From assembly GCA_021772095.1 (NCBI GenBank), contig JADYXR010000027.1, positions 1 to 35,522 on the forward strand: a stretch of 35,522 nt of DNA, read 5' to 3'. The notes under the pieces are model-generated. The model saw only the letters and a list, made by a program, of their open reading frames with translations. It had not been told where the DNA came from and made no database searches. Made by a program: the position numbers and the translations under genes. Source of the DNA: Candidatus Obscuribacter sp. (lineage in GTDB: Bacteria; Cyanobacteriota; Vampirovibrionia; Obscuribacterales; Obscuribacteraceae). Below, in pieces: positions 6,701-16,296 of the stretch (position 1 is the first letter of the stretch; every line of letters begins with the position of its first letter).

Positions 6701-7753
6701 TTGAATCCGCTGCTACTCATTTTATTGCTCACCGCCTTATTTGGTACTGGCACCGCATATGGTGCCCGTAACGATTGGGATGAAGGGCCACCGAATCAGA
6801 ATCCCTATGCGGACAGTCGGAAAGGTAAGAGTGCTCGTCAGGGCAATAAGCCCATAGACACTAAACTTTGGAAAAGCCACTGGGATGCAGCTTATAACCG
6901 GGTAAGCAAAGGTCAACTTCAGGAAGCGGTCCAGTCCCTTGAAGCCGCAGTGAAAGTGGTGCTTGGTTCCGAAGCCGGCAACACGAGGTTGCATGAAACG
7001 CTGCAAGTTCTTCGTCCGCTATATTTGAGGCTTGGTCTCATGGACCGCAGACGTGCACTGGTTGCCGAAATGCAAAAAGCAAATACGCCACTGTATTTGG
7101 TGCTGGAAGCACAAAGGATCGGAACACTGGCAGAAACGGTATCCTTGATTGACTCCATGATCGCGGCATCGAAGTTTGCCGAAGCCGAGGAACTTTGCGA
7201 CATCTTAATCGCCAAAGAGTTTGAGGAAATGAGCTTCGACGCGCGCGGCAAAGTGATTGACAGGCTCACACGCGTTTACTACCACAGCAAAAAATTTGAG
7301 AAAGCAGAAACCTTCTTAAAGGGGCACCTGAAGGCTTACGCGACAAAGAAGAAGGAGTGGGGTAAAGACGAGCGAACCTACATCGCGTATCTTTCAGCCG
7401 ATCTCGCCTTGATTTTCATGGCTACAGAAAAGTATCCCGAGGCGGAAGAACTCTGGAATAGTTCACTGGAACTGTTGTCAGAACTGTATCCGCCGGAATA
7501 CCCGAAGATCATCATAGACACTAGTGATTTGGCTCTGCTGCATACGAAAATGGGGAAGCTCAAACAAGCAGTTCAAGAATACGAGATTTCATACAAATCC
7601 GCGTGCGAGCAACCGCTCATCTCGAATGCATCGCGTAGAACAATCGCGAGCAACTATGCAAAAGCCTTGCGCGATGCCGGTGATAACGGCTTAGCGAAGC
7701 GCATCGAAAAAACAGAACGTCTTGAAGTTGATAAACCGAAACGACTATTTTGA
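6701..7753 (+). CDS. Exported TPR-repeat protein (350 aa)
   Basis: The protein begins MNPLLLILLLTALFGTGTAYG, a signal peptide with likely cleavage near residue 21. A charged stretch follows, then helical pairs in TPR rhythm: WDAAYNRVSKGQLQEAVQSLEAA, LIDSMIAASKFAEAEELCDIL, DRLTRVYYHSKKFEKAETFL, ADLALIFMATEKYPEAEELW and DLALLHTKMGKLKQAVQEYEI. TPR arrays bind peptides or partner proteins, so this one is likely a periplasmic or secreted scaffold. The start is TTG at 6701 with AAAGGA about 8 nt upstream. It is transcribed divergently from the GAF-PAS gene and converges with the TetR gene after 20 nt. The partner is unknown. Confidence 0.85.
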   Translation: MNPLLLILLLTALFGTGTAYGARNDWDEGPPNQNPYADSRKGKSARQGNKPIDTKLWKSHWDAAYNRVSKGQLQEAVQSLEAAVKVVLGSEAGNTRLHETLQVLRPLYLRLGLMDRRRALVAEMQKANTPLYLVLEAQRIGTLAETVSLIDSMIAASKFAEAEELCDILIAKEFEEMSFDARGKVIDRLTRVYYHSKKFEKAETFLKGHLKAYATKKKEWGKDERTYIAYLSADLALIFMATEKYPEAEELWNSSLELLSELYPPEYPKIIIDTSDLALLHTKMGKLKQAVQEYEISYKSACEQPLISNASRRTIASNYAKALRDAGDNGLAKRIEKTERLEVDKPKRLF

Positions 7754-7773
7754 TCAAATTTGTCTCAGTTGAT

Positions 7774-8355
7774 CTATTTAGCCGCTGGATGTAACGCTTT
7801 GCGCAAGACCATCGCCGCTGTTTCTTTATACACAGTCAATGGGAAGTCTTCGAAGACGACCGAGCCCATAACGATACTATGCATGATACCAAAGATAATC
7901 GAGCTCAAACCGATCGGATCGTAGCGCTCGATTACTCCTTCGTCCATAAGCCGTTTCAGTATGGTCGACATTTGTCCCTGCAACTCTCGTCGTTTCTGCT
8001 TTGAGTAATCATCATCAGCCATCGTCGGATTACTCGGACGAATTTGCGCAAGAATGCATTTTTCGGTGGTAGCGAACGCAACGACGGCATCGATGTAATT
8101 TTCGATACCGTTCGGTTCCATCAGGAGCGGAACATATTTGGTCGTGAGCCCGCCTGCTTGTTCAAAGAAGTCGGAAGCCAGAGCCGCGGCGATTGCCTCT
8201 TTTGAATCGAAGTACAAATAGACGGTCCCGGCAGCCACGCCGGCTTCCGCGGCTATCTCAGCGATTTTCGCTGACTGGTAGCCGTCGCGCTCGATCATTT
8301 TTTTGGCGGCATGCATTATTGCCTGTCGCTTTACTGGGTCAACCGGGCGTGCCAT
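7774..8355 (-). CDS. TetR/AcrR-family repressor of the divergent RND pump
   Basis: Residues 10-55 form the TetR helix-turn-helix: AIMHAAKKMIERDGYQSAKI, AEIAAEAGVAAGTVYLYFDS, then KEAIAAAL. The remaining 130 residues form the all-helical ligand and dimerisation domain. The gene is divergent from the RND adaptor and pump genes, with a perfect 20-bp palindrome between them, so it very likely represses that operon and possibly itself. The ligand is probably a hydrophobic drug or metabolite exported by the pump (inference). The ATG has GGAGAG about 6 nt upstream. The length of 193 aa is normal. Confidence 0.94.
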   Translation of the reverse strand: MARPVDPVKRQAIMHAAKKMIERDGYQSAKIAEIAAEAGVAAGTVYLYFDSKEAIAAALASDFFEQAGGLTTKYVPLLMEPNGIENYIDAVVAFATTEKCILAQIRPSNPTMADDDYSKQKRRELQGQMSTILKRLMDEGVIERYDPIGLSSIIFGIMHSIVMGSVVFEDFPLTVYKETAAMVLRKALHPAAK

Positions 8356-8410
8356 GCAGTCTCTCCGTTAGAACTCCCAATCTTAACTTATCTCGGCTTA
8401 GAGGAACATT

Positions 8411-8438
8411 TTACAAATTCGGTGGTCCGTAATATTAT
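8411..8438 (+). promoter_or_regulatory. Putative sigma-70 promoter of the RND efflux operon
   Basis: TTACAA (8411-8416) and TATTAT (8433-8438) are separated by 16 bp and lie directly before the palindrome at 8441-8460. A repressor bound there would cover the start of transcription. This was read by eye from consensus similarity. Confidence 0.5.
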
Positions 8439-8440
8439 GG

Positions 8441-8460
8441 AATGAATGAATTCATTCATT
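8441..8460. promoter_or_regulatory. TetR operator palindrome
   Basis: AATGAATGAATTCATTCATT is a perfect 20-bp inverted repeat located between the divergent TetR and RND-adaptor genes, 36 bp before the adaptor ATG. Its size and symmetry are typical of TetR/AcrR binding sites. The binding protein is inferred from position. Confidence 0.85.
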
Positions 8461-8495
8461 TATGACAGAAGTCCGTAAGCGTGGGGAATCGAATT

Positions 8496-9899
8496 ATGAT
8501 GGTAATGGGTCCAAGAAAGCCGCAGGGGTTGCCTTTAGATGGTATTGCCTCGCCAAAGGTTTCAAAGCGTTCCTTTTATATAACGATTTCCGCGGTCAGC
8601 GCATTCGCGATCATCGTCGCAGCGGCAACCGCAGGCTCCGCCCTGATGAAAGGCTCAACCCCTGGAATCGTGGCGAAGAAGAGTGTCACTCCGGTAGCGA
8701 CCGTCACCACTGTCGCCGCGAATCTGCATCCGGTCCCTGACGTGCTCAACCTCACTGGTTCAATCTCGGCGACCGATCCGCTTTCTGTCGGCTCATCGTC
8801 AGTCGGTTTGGTTATTAAAGAAGTAAACGTCGAAGAAGGCGACTACGTCCGCAAAGGGCAAATTTTGTGCCAGCTCGACTCTTCCGTAATGCGCGCCCAG
8901 CTTGCCGCTGCGCAGGCGCGGTTGAATGGTTCGCACGCTTCACTGCTGAAGGCGGCTCAGCCTAACCGGCTCGAAGACATCGGATCCTTCGAAGCAGCGT
9001 ATCAACAAAGCCTTTCTGATATTCAAAACAAAACGGCAATGCTGGATCAAGCCAAGGCATCTAGAGATCTGGCACTCAACAACGCTACTCGATATGCCGC
9101 TCTTGTCAAAGAAGGCGCCGTCAGTCAGATGGAAGCACAAACAAGACAGACCGAGGCTCTCACCGCGGGTAGTACCGTTCGCGCCGCGATGGAAAGTTTA
9201 GAAGCCTCGCGTTTTTCGTCACGGCAGGCCCTTAATCGGTTGGCGATGGCAAAAGAGGGCGGTAGAAAAGAAGATGTCGACATCTCGAGAGCCGCAGCCA
9301 ATGAGAACTCTGCGACTGTTCAACAGATGCGTGCCCAAATCGAACAAACAATTGTTAGAGCACCAGACGATGGTCTAATCACAAAACGATTGGCTCACAT
9401 TGGTGATCTCTCAAATGGTGGCAAACCATTGTTCGAGATGATAAGAAAAGGTGAAATCGAATTGCGAGCGAAGGTTTCGCAAGACGATATAGCAAGATTA
9501 GCTGTTGGTCAGCATGCGCACGTTTCTGACAACACACGAAAAGCTGAAGGCACCATTTTTCAAATCTCTCCGATTGTTGACGAAACAACAAGATTAGGAA
9601 CAGTTCGCATCGCCCTGCCAAAAGATGCCGGATTCAGACCAGGCATGTTCGTCAAAGGAATTATCGAACGCGGCAGCCGAACCGCACTGACAGTGCCTAA
9701 CAGCGCAGTGCTCGCGGACGAAGGCATCAATTATGTTTACGTCTATCAAAACGGTTTAGCCAAGAAACAACAAGTGTCGATTGGCGCACGAGTAAAAGAA
9801 ACGGCCGAAGTGACCAACGGTCTGCAAGCAGGTGACCAGGTAATCGTATCCGGTGCTGGATTTTTAAACGACCAAGACCCAGTCGCATTGGGGCAGTAA
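8496..9899 (+). CDS. RND efflux periplasmic adaptor (HlyD/AcrA family)
   Basis: This 467-residue protein has an N-terminal membrane anchor or signal segment (FYITISAVSAFAIIVAAATA). A first lipoyl half follows (VNVEEGDYVRKGQILCQLDS), then a long helical hairpin at about residues 125-290, a second lipoyl half (TIVRAPDDGLITKRLAHIGD), and a beta-barrel with a membrane-proximal domain (ISPIVDETTRLGTVRIAL, GFRPGMFVKG, VPNSAVL). Adaptors of this type join the inner-membrane pump to an outer-membrane channel. I chose the ATG at 8496, which has GGGGAA 7 nt upstream; an in-frame GTG at 8481 overlaps that site. The pump gene follows after 24 bp in the same operon. Confidence 0.95.
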   Translation: MMVMGPRKPQGLPLDGIASPKVSKRSFYITISAVSAFAIIVAAATAGSALMKGSTPGIVAKKSVTPVATVTTVAANLHPVPDVLNLTGSISATDPLSVGSSSVGLVIKEVNVEEGDYVRKGQILCQLDSSVMRAQLAAAQARLNGSHASLLKAAQPNRLEDIGSFEAAYQQSLSDIQNKTAMLDQAKASRDLALNNATRYAALVKEGAVSQMEAQTRQTEALTAGSTVRAAMESLEASRFSSRQALNRLAMAKEGGRKEDVDISRAAANENSATVQQMRAQIEQTIVRAPDDGLITKRLAHIGDLSNGGKPLFEMIRKGEIELRAKVSQDDIARLAVGQHAHVSDNTRKAEGTIFQISPIVDETTRLGTVRIALPKDAGFRPGMFVKGIIERGSRTALTVPNSAVLADEGINYVYVYQNGLAKKQQVSIGARVKETAEVTNGLQAGDQVIVSGAGFLNDQDPVALGQ

Positions 9900-9923
9900 G
9901 ACGGAAGTCTTAGAGGAAACGAA

Positions 9924-12900
9924 ATGAACTGGAATATATCCGCCTGGTCAATCAAGCAACCGATACCGTCAATACTTCTGTTTTTGATCCTGACGATTTC
10001 AGGCATAATCTGCTATTTCAATCTCGGCATCGACGAAAACCCAAACATCGACATGCCGACGATCATGGTGACGATCGCCGAGAATGGCGCCGCGCCTTCG
10101 GAATTGGAGTCGCAAGTGGCTCGCCGTGTTGAAGATGCCGTCGCTGGCATCGGCAACATCAAACACATCAGCAGCACACTTAACGAAGGTGTTTCGCAAA
10201 CTCGAATCGAATTCGAACTTGGTACCAATACCGATCGCGCCTTGAATGACGTACGCGACGCGGTGACCAGAATCAGAACGCAATTGCCGCTATCCATCCA
10301 GGAGCCGACCATACAGCGTCTTGATTTCGTCGGCGGACCATTCGCGACATACACAGTCTCATCGAAAACACTTTCCGTAAAAGAACTTAGTTGGATGATC
10401 GACAATGAAATTTCGCGCGGATTGTTAGCGGTTAAAGGCGTTGGTCAAGTTCAGCGTGCCGGTGGTGTCGATCGCGAAATCAACGTCGACCTCGATCCAT
10501 CGAAACTCGAAGCGCTTGGTGTGACCGCCGATCTGATTAACACGCAAGTTCGAATAATGAACGCGAATATGCCCGGAGGTAGAGGATCGATCGGTGTACA
10601 AGAACAATCGATTCGTACTTTGGGTAGCGCATCTTCTGTAGAGAAACTAAAAGATACTCGTATCGCACTTCAAAATGGAACGTGGGCATCGCTGGAATCG
10701 CTAGGCACAGTTCGCGATAGTATCGCAGAACCCCGTCAGCAAGCCATGATGGACGGCAAGCCAGCCGTTGCATTCTCGATCATTCGTTCGACCGGTAGCA
10801 ACATGGCCACTGTCGGCGAGAGCGTAGAAAAAGCGCTTGGAAAACTCAAATCTACTTTGCCGGCTGATGTGGAAATCACAAAGGTTCGCTCAAACTTGAA
10901 ATATGTCATGGAGTCATACCATGCCACCATCGACTCCCTGCTACTTGGAGCGGCACTTGCAATCGCCGTCATCTGGCTGTTCTTGCGCGATTGGAAAGCG
11001 TCTGCGATCGCAGCTCTGGCGATGCCGTTATCTATGATTCCGACGTTTGCTGTTATGAGTCTCTTAGGATTCACGCTCAACAACATGTCTCTTCTCGGCC
11101 TTGCTCTTGTGATTGGTATTCTGGTCGACGATGCGATTGTTGAAATTGAAAACATTGTTCGTCACATGCAGATGGGCAAAAGCCCATTGGAAGCCGCACT
11201 CGAAGCTGCCGACGAAATCGGTCTTGCTGTGGTCGCCACCACGATGAGCATCATCGTTGTGTTCCTTCCAGTTGCATTCATGGGAGGTATCCCTGGACAA
11301 TTTTTCAAACAGTTCGGTGTCACCGTAGCCGTCGCAGTATTTTTCTCACTGCTGGTTGCCCGATTGATCACTCCTATGATGTCGGCTGCTTGGCTGAAAA
11401 GCGGACAGGAAGACCCTCCTAAGGGTTCCATCCAAAAGTTCTTCGACAAACTTCTCGGCTGGGCATTAGCTCATCGCGGCAAAACCGTCATCATCGCTGG
11501 CAGCATTTTCTTAGTCAGCCTTGGTCTGCTCGCATCACTGCCAACCTCTCTAGTGAATTCAGCCGACCGTGGCGAGAGTTTGGTGGCAATCGAATTGCCT
11601 CCGGGTGCCACGCTGAAATCCACAGCCGATGCATCTTTGCGCGTCACGAATCTTCTGCTCAAGCACCAGGAAGTGGAACATGTATTCGCTTCTGTTGGCA
11701 CACCGGCGACGACCGGCATGAAATCCTCCGGCAGCGCAGGCACCGTCAACAAGGCGAGTATCTACGTAATATTGAAAGAAAAATCACACCGTAAGATTTC
11801 TCAGCAACAGTTCGAAGATATGATCCGCCCTGAAATCGCAACAATACCGGGCATCCGTGCCAACATTTCCGCGACTATGGGACTTGGTGGCAAAGTACAA
11901 ATACTTCTTGTCGGACACGATCCTGCCCAGTTAAGATCGACGACAGAACGAATGACTAAAGAAATGCGCACCGTTAGTGGAATCTCCGATGTCACATCCA
12001 GCTCCGCACTCAGACGTCCTGAGATCCAGGTGGTACCTGACTTTGCTAAAGCATCCGACCACGGCATCTCTGTACAACAAATCGCAAGAACCGCCACCAT
12101 GGCAACAGTAGGTGATGTCGATTTCAACCTCGCAAAATTCGATCTGCCGGATCGTCAAATCAACATTCGCGTTCAAATCGATCCAAAGCATCGCGAAGAC
12201 ATCGCTTCCATCGGCAATCTCAAGGTTTCCAACTTCAAGGGTCAGATGATACCACTGAGCGAAGTCGCCGCGGTGCGCTTCGGAAGCGGTCCTGCACAGA
12301 TTGACAGATTCGATCGCGATCGTCAGGTGACAATCAGCGCCACCTTGAGCAGTGGTACCACTCTCGGTCAGGCGCTCAAATCAATTCACGAACTACCGAC
12401 ATTCAAAAACTTGCCTGCTTCGGTTCGCGAGTCAGTGAGCGGAGACGTGGAGATTCAACGTGATGTATTCTCCGGATTCGGAATGGCAATCGCAGCTGCT
12501 GTTGTTTTGATTTACGCAGTGTTAGTTCTGCTCTTCAATGACTTTCTGCATCCATTGACCATCATGATGTCCTTGCCAATGGCTATCGGCGGCGCAGCAC
12601 TCGGTCTCATCATCGCGCACCAATCCGTCGGACTCTACGCGCTTATCGGTATAGTCATGCTCATGGGTCTGGTCACTAAAAACGCGATTTTGCTGGTGGA
12701 ATACGTCCTCATGTCTATGCACAGAGGAGTGCCTCGTCACGAGGCGATCCTGGAGGCAACCGAAGCCAGAATGCGACCGATTCTGATGACTACAGTGGCC
12801 ATGATCGCAGGCATGGTGCCGATTGCACTCGGTCTGGGCGCCGGTTCCGAAGTTCGTGCACCAATGGCGGTAGCTGTCGTCGGTGGATTGATCACTTCCA

Positions 12901-13043
12901 CATTCCTGACACTAACTGTGGTGCCTGTAGTCTTCACATACGTCGATGACTGGAAAAACAAAATCAAGAAGTTTCAGAAACACGACAAGGATAATGGCGC
13001 CGTTAGTGATGAATCAAAACCGAAAGAACTTGTCACTCATTAG
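9924..13043 (+). CDS. RND efflux pump, HAE1/AcrB-like permease
   Basis: The length (1039 aa) and the two-fold plan of 12 membrane helices with two large periplasmic loops are those of the HAE1/AcrB group. The proton-relay residues are present: the Asp402-Asp403 pair in GILVDDAIVEIEN of helix 4 and Lys919 in GLVTKNAILL of helix 10, matching D407/D408 and K940 of AcrB. It would export hydrophobic or amphiphilic compounds using the proton gradient. A good site (GAGGAAACGA) precedes the ATG. It is the second gene of the TetR-controlled operon. No outer-membrane channel gene follows, so a TolC-like partner must come from elsewhere. The substrate is unknown. Confidence 0.97.
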   Translation: MNWNISAWSIKQPIPSILLFLILTISGIICYFNLGIDENPNIDMPTIMVTIAENGAAPSELESQVARRVEDAVAGIGNIKHISSTLNEGVSQTRIEFELGTNTDRALNDVRDAVTRIRTQLPLSIQEPTIQRLDFVGGPFATYTVSSKTLSVKELSWMIDNEISRGLLAVKGVGQVQRAGGVDREINVDLDPSKLEALGVTADLINTQVRIMNANMPGGRGSIGVQEQSIRTLGSASSVEKLKDTRIALQNGTWASLESLGTVRDSIAEPRQQAMMDGKPAVAFSIIRSTGSNMATVGESVEKALGKLKSTLPADVEITKVRSNLKYVMESYHATIDSLLLGAALAIAVIWLFLRDWKASAIAALAMPLSMIPTFAVMSLLGFTLNNMSLLGLALVIGILVDDAIVEIENIVRHMQMGKSPLEAALEAADEIGLAVVATTMSIIVVFLPVAFMGGIPGQFFKQFGVTVAVAVFFSLLVARLITPMMSAAWLKSGQEDPPKGSIQKFFDKLLGWALAHRGKTVIIAGSIFLVSLGLLASLPTSLVNSADRGESLVAIELPPGATLKSTADASLRVTNLLLKHQEVEHVFASVGTPATTGMKSSGSAGTVNKASIYVILKEKSHRKISQQQFEDMIRPEIATIPGIRANISATMGLGGKVQILLVGHDPAQLRSTTERMTKEMRTVSGISDVTSSSALRRPEIQVVPDFAKASDHGISVQQIARTATMATVGDVDFNLAKFDLPDRQINIRVQIDPKHREDIASIGNLKVSNFKGQMIPLSEVAAVRFGSGPAQIDRFDRDRQVTISATLSSGTTLGQALKSIHELPTFKNLPASVRESVSGDVEIQRDVFSGFGMAIAAAVVLIYAVLVLLFNDFLHPLTIMMSLPMAIGGAALGLIIAHQSVGLYALIGIVMLMGLVTKNAILLVEYVLMSMHRGVPRHEAILEATEARMRPILMTTVAMIAGMVPIALGLGAGSEVRAPMAVAVVGGLITSTFLTLTVVPVVFTYVDDWKNKIKKFQKHDKDNGAVSDESKPKELVTH

Positions 13044-13148
13044 TTCACACTTGAGTGAGTTCTCTTTGATCCATCACAACTGTGGCCAAAGTTCTTGTTT
13101 TGGGCACAGTCCCTCTGATTTTATGGATTTTGTAGTCTAGTTTTTGCA

Positions 13149-13162
13149 TTTGCTTAAGCAAA
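13149..13162. promoter_or_regulatory. 14-bp palindrome upstream of glnS
   Basis: TTTGCTTAAGCAAA is a perfect inverted repeat about 85 bp before the glnS start. It could be an operator or chance; no regulator is suggested nearby. Confidence 0.35.
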
Positions 13163-13247
13163 CGTCGCAAAACGGCGACTGCTCCCGTCGCTTAGAGTAA
13201 AATATCAGGCTCAGCTGACCGCAGCTCGAAGCAAGCAGGAGTAACCT

Positions 13248-14972
13248 ATGAATTCGTCCGCACCCGCACCGGCACCGACTAAAACTGGCGATTTTATTAG
13301 GGACATTATCAATGACGACCTGGAAGCCAAGCGTCATGACAAAGTGCTAACGCGTTTTCCCCCAGAGCCAAACGGTTTCTTGCACATCGGTCACGCTAAA
13401 TCCATTTGTCTAAACTTTGGACTGGCTCTAGAGTACAAAGAGAAGTTGTCCGACTCGAACGCTCGCTGCCACCTGCGTTTCGACGACACAGATCCGACAA
13501 AAGAAGACACGATTTTTGAAGATGGCATCCAGGAGGATGTTAAATGGCTGGGCTTCAACTGGGATGGTCTGTACCACGCAAGCGATTATTTCGGCAAAAT
13601 GTATGAATACGCCGAGCATCTGATTGAAGCTGGAAAAGCCTATGTCTGCAGCTTGACCGACGCTGAGATCAAAGAGTATCGCGGCAATGTCACCACGCCG
13701 GGAAAAAATAGCCCGCACCGAGAACGCAGTGTTGAAGAGAATCTTGATTTGTTTCGTCGCATGCGCAAAGGCGAATTTAAAGATGGCGAGCATGTTGTTC
13801 GCGCGAAGATCGACATGGCAAATCCTAATATGAAGATGCGTGATCCGCTTCTTTATCGCATTCGCCACACGGCGCACCATATGACCGGCAACGAGTGGTG
13901 CATTTATCCGATGTACGATTACGCGCATCCGATTTCCGACGCCATCGAAGGAATCACGCACAGCATCTGCACTCTCGAGTTTGAGAACAATCGCGAATTG
14001 TATGATTGGGCAATCGATAACCTGATGGAATATGCAAAATTCCCGAGCCGTCCTCGTCAGTACGAATTCGCTCGTTTGAATCTGAATTACACAGTGATGA
14101 GTAAACGAAGGCTGCAAGAGTTAGTCGAAGGCAAACACGTCAGTGGCTGGGATGATCCTCGACTTCCAACGATCGCTGGATTGCGCAGACGCGGCTACAC
14201 ACCGGAGAGCATTCGCGCATTTTGCACCACGGTAGGCGTGGCCAAAGCGAACAGCACTGTCGACATGGCTCAACTCGAGTTTTGCATTCGCGACGATCTA
14301 AACCAAAAGGCACCACGGGTGCTGGCAGTTCTGAAGCCACTAAAGATGGTGATAGAAAATTATCCCGACAATGACGTGGAAGAACTGGATGCCTCGTACT
14401 GGCCGCATGACGTGCCAAAAGAAGGGTCACGTAAAGTGCCATTCTGCAAAGAGATCTTCATCGAGCAAGATGACTTCATGCTTGAACCACCGAAAGATTT
14501 CTATCGTCTCGGACCGGGCAAAGAAGTTCGACTGCGCTACTCATACTGTGTCACTTGCACCGACGTCGTAAAAGACGCCGATGGCAACGTGACCGAAATC
14601 CGCTGCACATACGATCCGGAAACACTGGGACAAAACCCGGTCGGGCGAAAAGTAAAAGGCACCATTCACTGGGTGAGCGCCCGCCATGCGGTTGACGCCG
14701 AAGTTCGACTGTATGAACGCCTGCTCTCCGAAGAAGCGCCTCCTACGGGTAAAGATAGCGAATTCTTAAACGCGATCAATCCTGAAGCACTACAGGTGGT
14801 GAAGGGCTGCAAAATTGAACGAAGTCTAAAAGAGTCGAAACCAGGCGAACGATTCCAATTTGAACGTCAGGGCTTTTTCGTTGTCGACTCTAAAGACTCG
14901 AAGCCGGATGCGCTCGTATTCAACCGCATAGTGACACTCAAAGATTCGTACGCAAGAGCGCAGAAAAAGTAG
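13248..14972 (+). CDS. glnS: Glutaminyl-tRNA synthetase
   Basis: This class I synthetase of 574 aa charges tRNA-Gln with glutamine in the cytoplasm. The HIGH motif is at residues 46-49 inside [18 protein letters not shown], followed by [10 protein letters not shown]. The KMSKS-type motif is VMSKR at 283-287. The segment [20 protein letters not shown] is diagnostic of GlnRS over GluRS, and the C-terminal anticodon-binding beta-barrels are complete (through [10 protein letters not shown]). AGGAG precedes the ATG by about 7 nt. The first 12 residues are Ala/Pro-rich. Many bacteria lack this enzyme and use GluRS plus GatCAB, so its presence says something about lineage. It is transcribed alone. 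Confidence 0.98.
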   Translation: MNSSAPAPAPTKTGDFIRDIINDDLEAKRHDKVLTRFPPEPNGFLHIGHAKSICLNFGLALEYKEKLSDSNARCHLRFDDTDPTKEDTIFEDGIQEDVKWLGFNWDGLYHASDYFGKMYEYAEHLIEAGKAYVCSLTDAEIKEYRGNVTTPGKNSPHRERSVEENLDLFRRMRKGEFKDGEHVVRAKIDMANPNMKMRDPLLYRIRHTAHHMTGNEWCIYPMYDYAHPISDAIEGITHSICTLEFENNRELYDWAIDNLMEYAKFPSRPRQYEFARLNLNYTVMSKRRLQELVEGKHVSGWDDPRLPTIAGLRRRGYTPESIRAFCTTVGVAKANSTVDMAQLEFCIRDDLNQKAPRVLAVLKPLKMVIENYPDNDVEELDASYWPHDVPKEGSRKVPFCKEIFIEQDDFMLEPPKDFYRLGPGKEVRLRYSYCVTCTDVVKDADGNVTEIRCTYDPETLGQNPVGRKVKGTIHWVSARHAVDAEVRLYERLLSEEAPPTGKDSEFLNAINPEALQVVKGCKIERSLKESKPGERFQFERQGFFVVDSKDSKPDALVFNRIVTLKDSYARAQKK

Positions 14973-15000
14973 TTTCAGTCTACTTGAGTTGATCTAGTTG

Positions 15001-15084
15001 AGCCGCTCGACTTTGGCCGTTCCACTTTGCGTGTTCCACTTCGGCTGTTCTACTTCAGCTGTTCTACTTCAGCTGTTCGATTTG
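15001..15084. repeat. 14-bp tandem minisatellite overlapping a gene end
   Basis: Six 14-bp units lie head to tail (15001, 15015, 15029, 15043, 15057, 15071), with consensus AGCTGTTCTACTTC. The two central-right units differ at one base and the outer units decay progressively. The right-hand units run into the last seven codons of the minus-strand metalloprotease-like gene (stop at 15064). Confidence 0.95.
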
Positions 15085-16107
15085 CTTCTTAACTACTTTC
15101 ATCACGTTCGGGAAACTCTGCGTGAGAAATTTTGTGTCGCTTTCATTCTCGGGACCGGTAGTCACTAAACCGAACACCGCGGCGAAAGTCTCTTGTCGCC
15201 CCACTCCATCAGGCTGGGACAGGTATTTAACGATGCCTGAATCTTTATGCCCGATGGCGGCCATGTCTTTGCTGTACGCATCGACAAATTCTGGGGTCGC
15301 CGAGAGAGAGCCATTAGCAAAATCAATAGCGTGACCAACCTGGTGAGTGACCACGTTGTCTCTCATCACCGGCTGCATTTCTCCCTCGTGCATGAAGCGC
15401 ATTGGAGCGATAATTCGTTTACTGACGTCATCGTGAGTTCCATCAGAATTGATGAATGTGCTGTCAGCTGGCCAACCTCTCGGCGTCAACTTATCGAGTT
15501 CCGGCATGGCATCAGGGATGGTGCTAGCCGTGATGATCTTGTAACCGTTCTTTTTCAAGTTTGCGACCACATTCGGTGGCATCTCGTCAATTTTGCGTTG
15601 TACCTGTTTCGTAAAAGACTCAGGCACACCAGGCATGGCTTCAAGGACTCCGCCATGCTCTTTCTGCGCAGCGACATCGACTCTGTAGTCTCGTGTCAGC
15701 TTCACTGATCCATCTTTTTCGCGCGCCTTAAACTTCCAGCCGCTATCCGTTGCGCCGGTGGTTGGATGTTTCAGGTTGAAACCACCTGCGGTATCAAGTT
15801 TTTCTAAATCCACATCGGGATTTGCTTTTTTGAAATCAGATGCGCTGACACGATACTGAGATGTTAGCGTCAATCGATCAACGCCCGGTTTGACCTCGCC
15901 GCTCGCTGTCCATTTATTCGTCGAATCAGATTGATCTCCGATTTTTTTGTCGGAGTCCTTCAGCTGTTCTACAGCTCGACCCGGCGCATTTTGCCAGAGT
16001 GCAATCACGTCGAAGAAAGGAGTGCTCTGGTTCGAGTCGTCTGTTTTTGTTCGATCAGAAATCATTGCTGATTGATCGAAATTTGCACTGACGTTTGGTG
16101 CAGCCAT
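15064..16107 (-). CDS. LysM-like plus ATLF-like metalloprotease-fold protein with HQxxH
   Basis: The N-terminal 70 residues are polar. Residues 75-115 (LTLTSQYRVSASDFKKANPD then LEKLDTAGGFNLKHP) follow the LysM pattern, in which YxVS, a helix and ANP lead to LxxGxxLxIP, suggesting peptidoglycan or glycan binding. The C-terminal 200 residues resemble the anthrax lethal-factor (ATLF/M34) peptidase fold: a zinc-site helix VVTHQVGHAIDF near residue 254 and a downstream third-ligand motif RQETFAAVFG. The catalytic Glu of HExxH is Gln (codon CAG), so proteolysis may be lost. No signal peptide is visible. The start is uncertain: ATG at 16107 or GTG at 16170, neither with a good site. Confidence 0.8.
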   Translation of the reverse strand: MAAPNVSANFDQSAMISDRTKTDDSNQSTPFFDVIALWQNAPGRAVEQLKDSDKKIGDQSDSTNKWTASGEVKPGVDRLTLTSQYRVSASDFKKANPDVDLEKLDTAGGFNLKHPTTGATDSGWKFKAREKDGSVKLTRDYRVDVAAQKEHGGVLEAMPGVPESFTKQVQRKIDEMPPNVVANLKKNGYKIITASTIPDAMPELDKLTPRGWPADSTFINSDGTHDDVSKRIIAPMRFMHEGEMQPVMRDNVVTHQVGHAIDFANGSLSATPEFVDAYSKDMAAIGHKDSGIVKYLSQPDGVGRQETFAAVFGLVTTGPENESDTKFLTQSFPNVMKVVKKQIEQLK

Positions 16108-16296
16108 TTTAGAACCCACACGGGTAGTCGATGAACCCGCCTTGTGCTCCAATGGTAAGAAATACAGCACTCGTTGTCAACAGATCGCAACTCCTGGAAC
16201 AGTCACAGGAGTGGACTTGAGCGCGAGCGCTCATAAATTAGTTTTGATATTTTTCAATCTATCCAAATCAAATGCAAGCGTCGATAAGACCATGCA

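Noticed and set aside
13428..14117. Long minus-strand open frame (229 codons) opposite glnS
   Set aside because: It is fully antisense to a conserved synthetase, has no domain signature and no ribosome binding site. Such shadow frames are common opposite class I synthetases.
15247..15708. Plus-strand open frame of 153 codons
   Set aside because: It is antisense to the LysM/metalloprotease-like gene, has no motif and a poor start.
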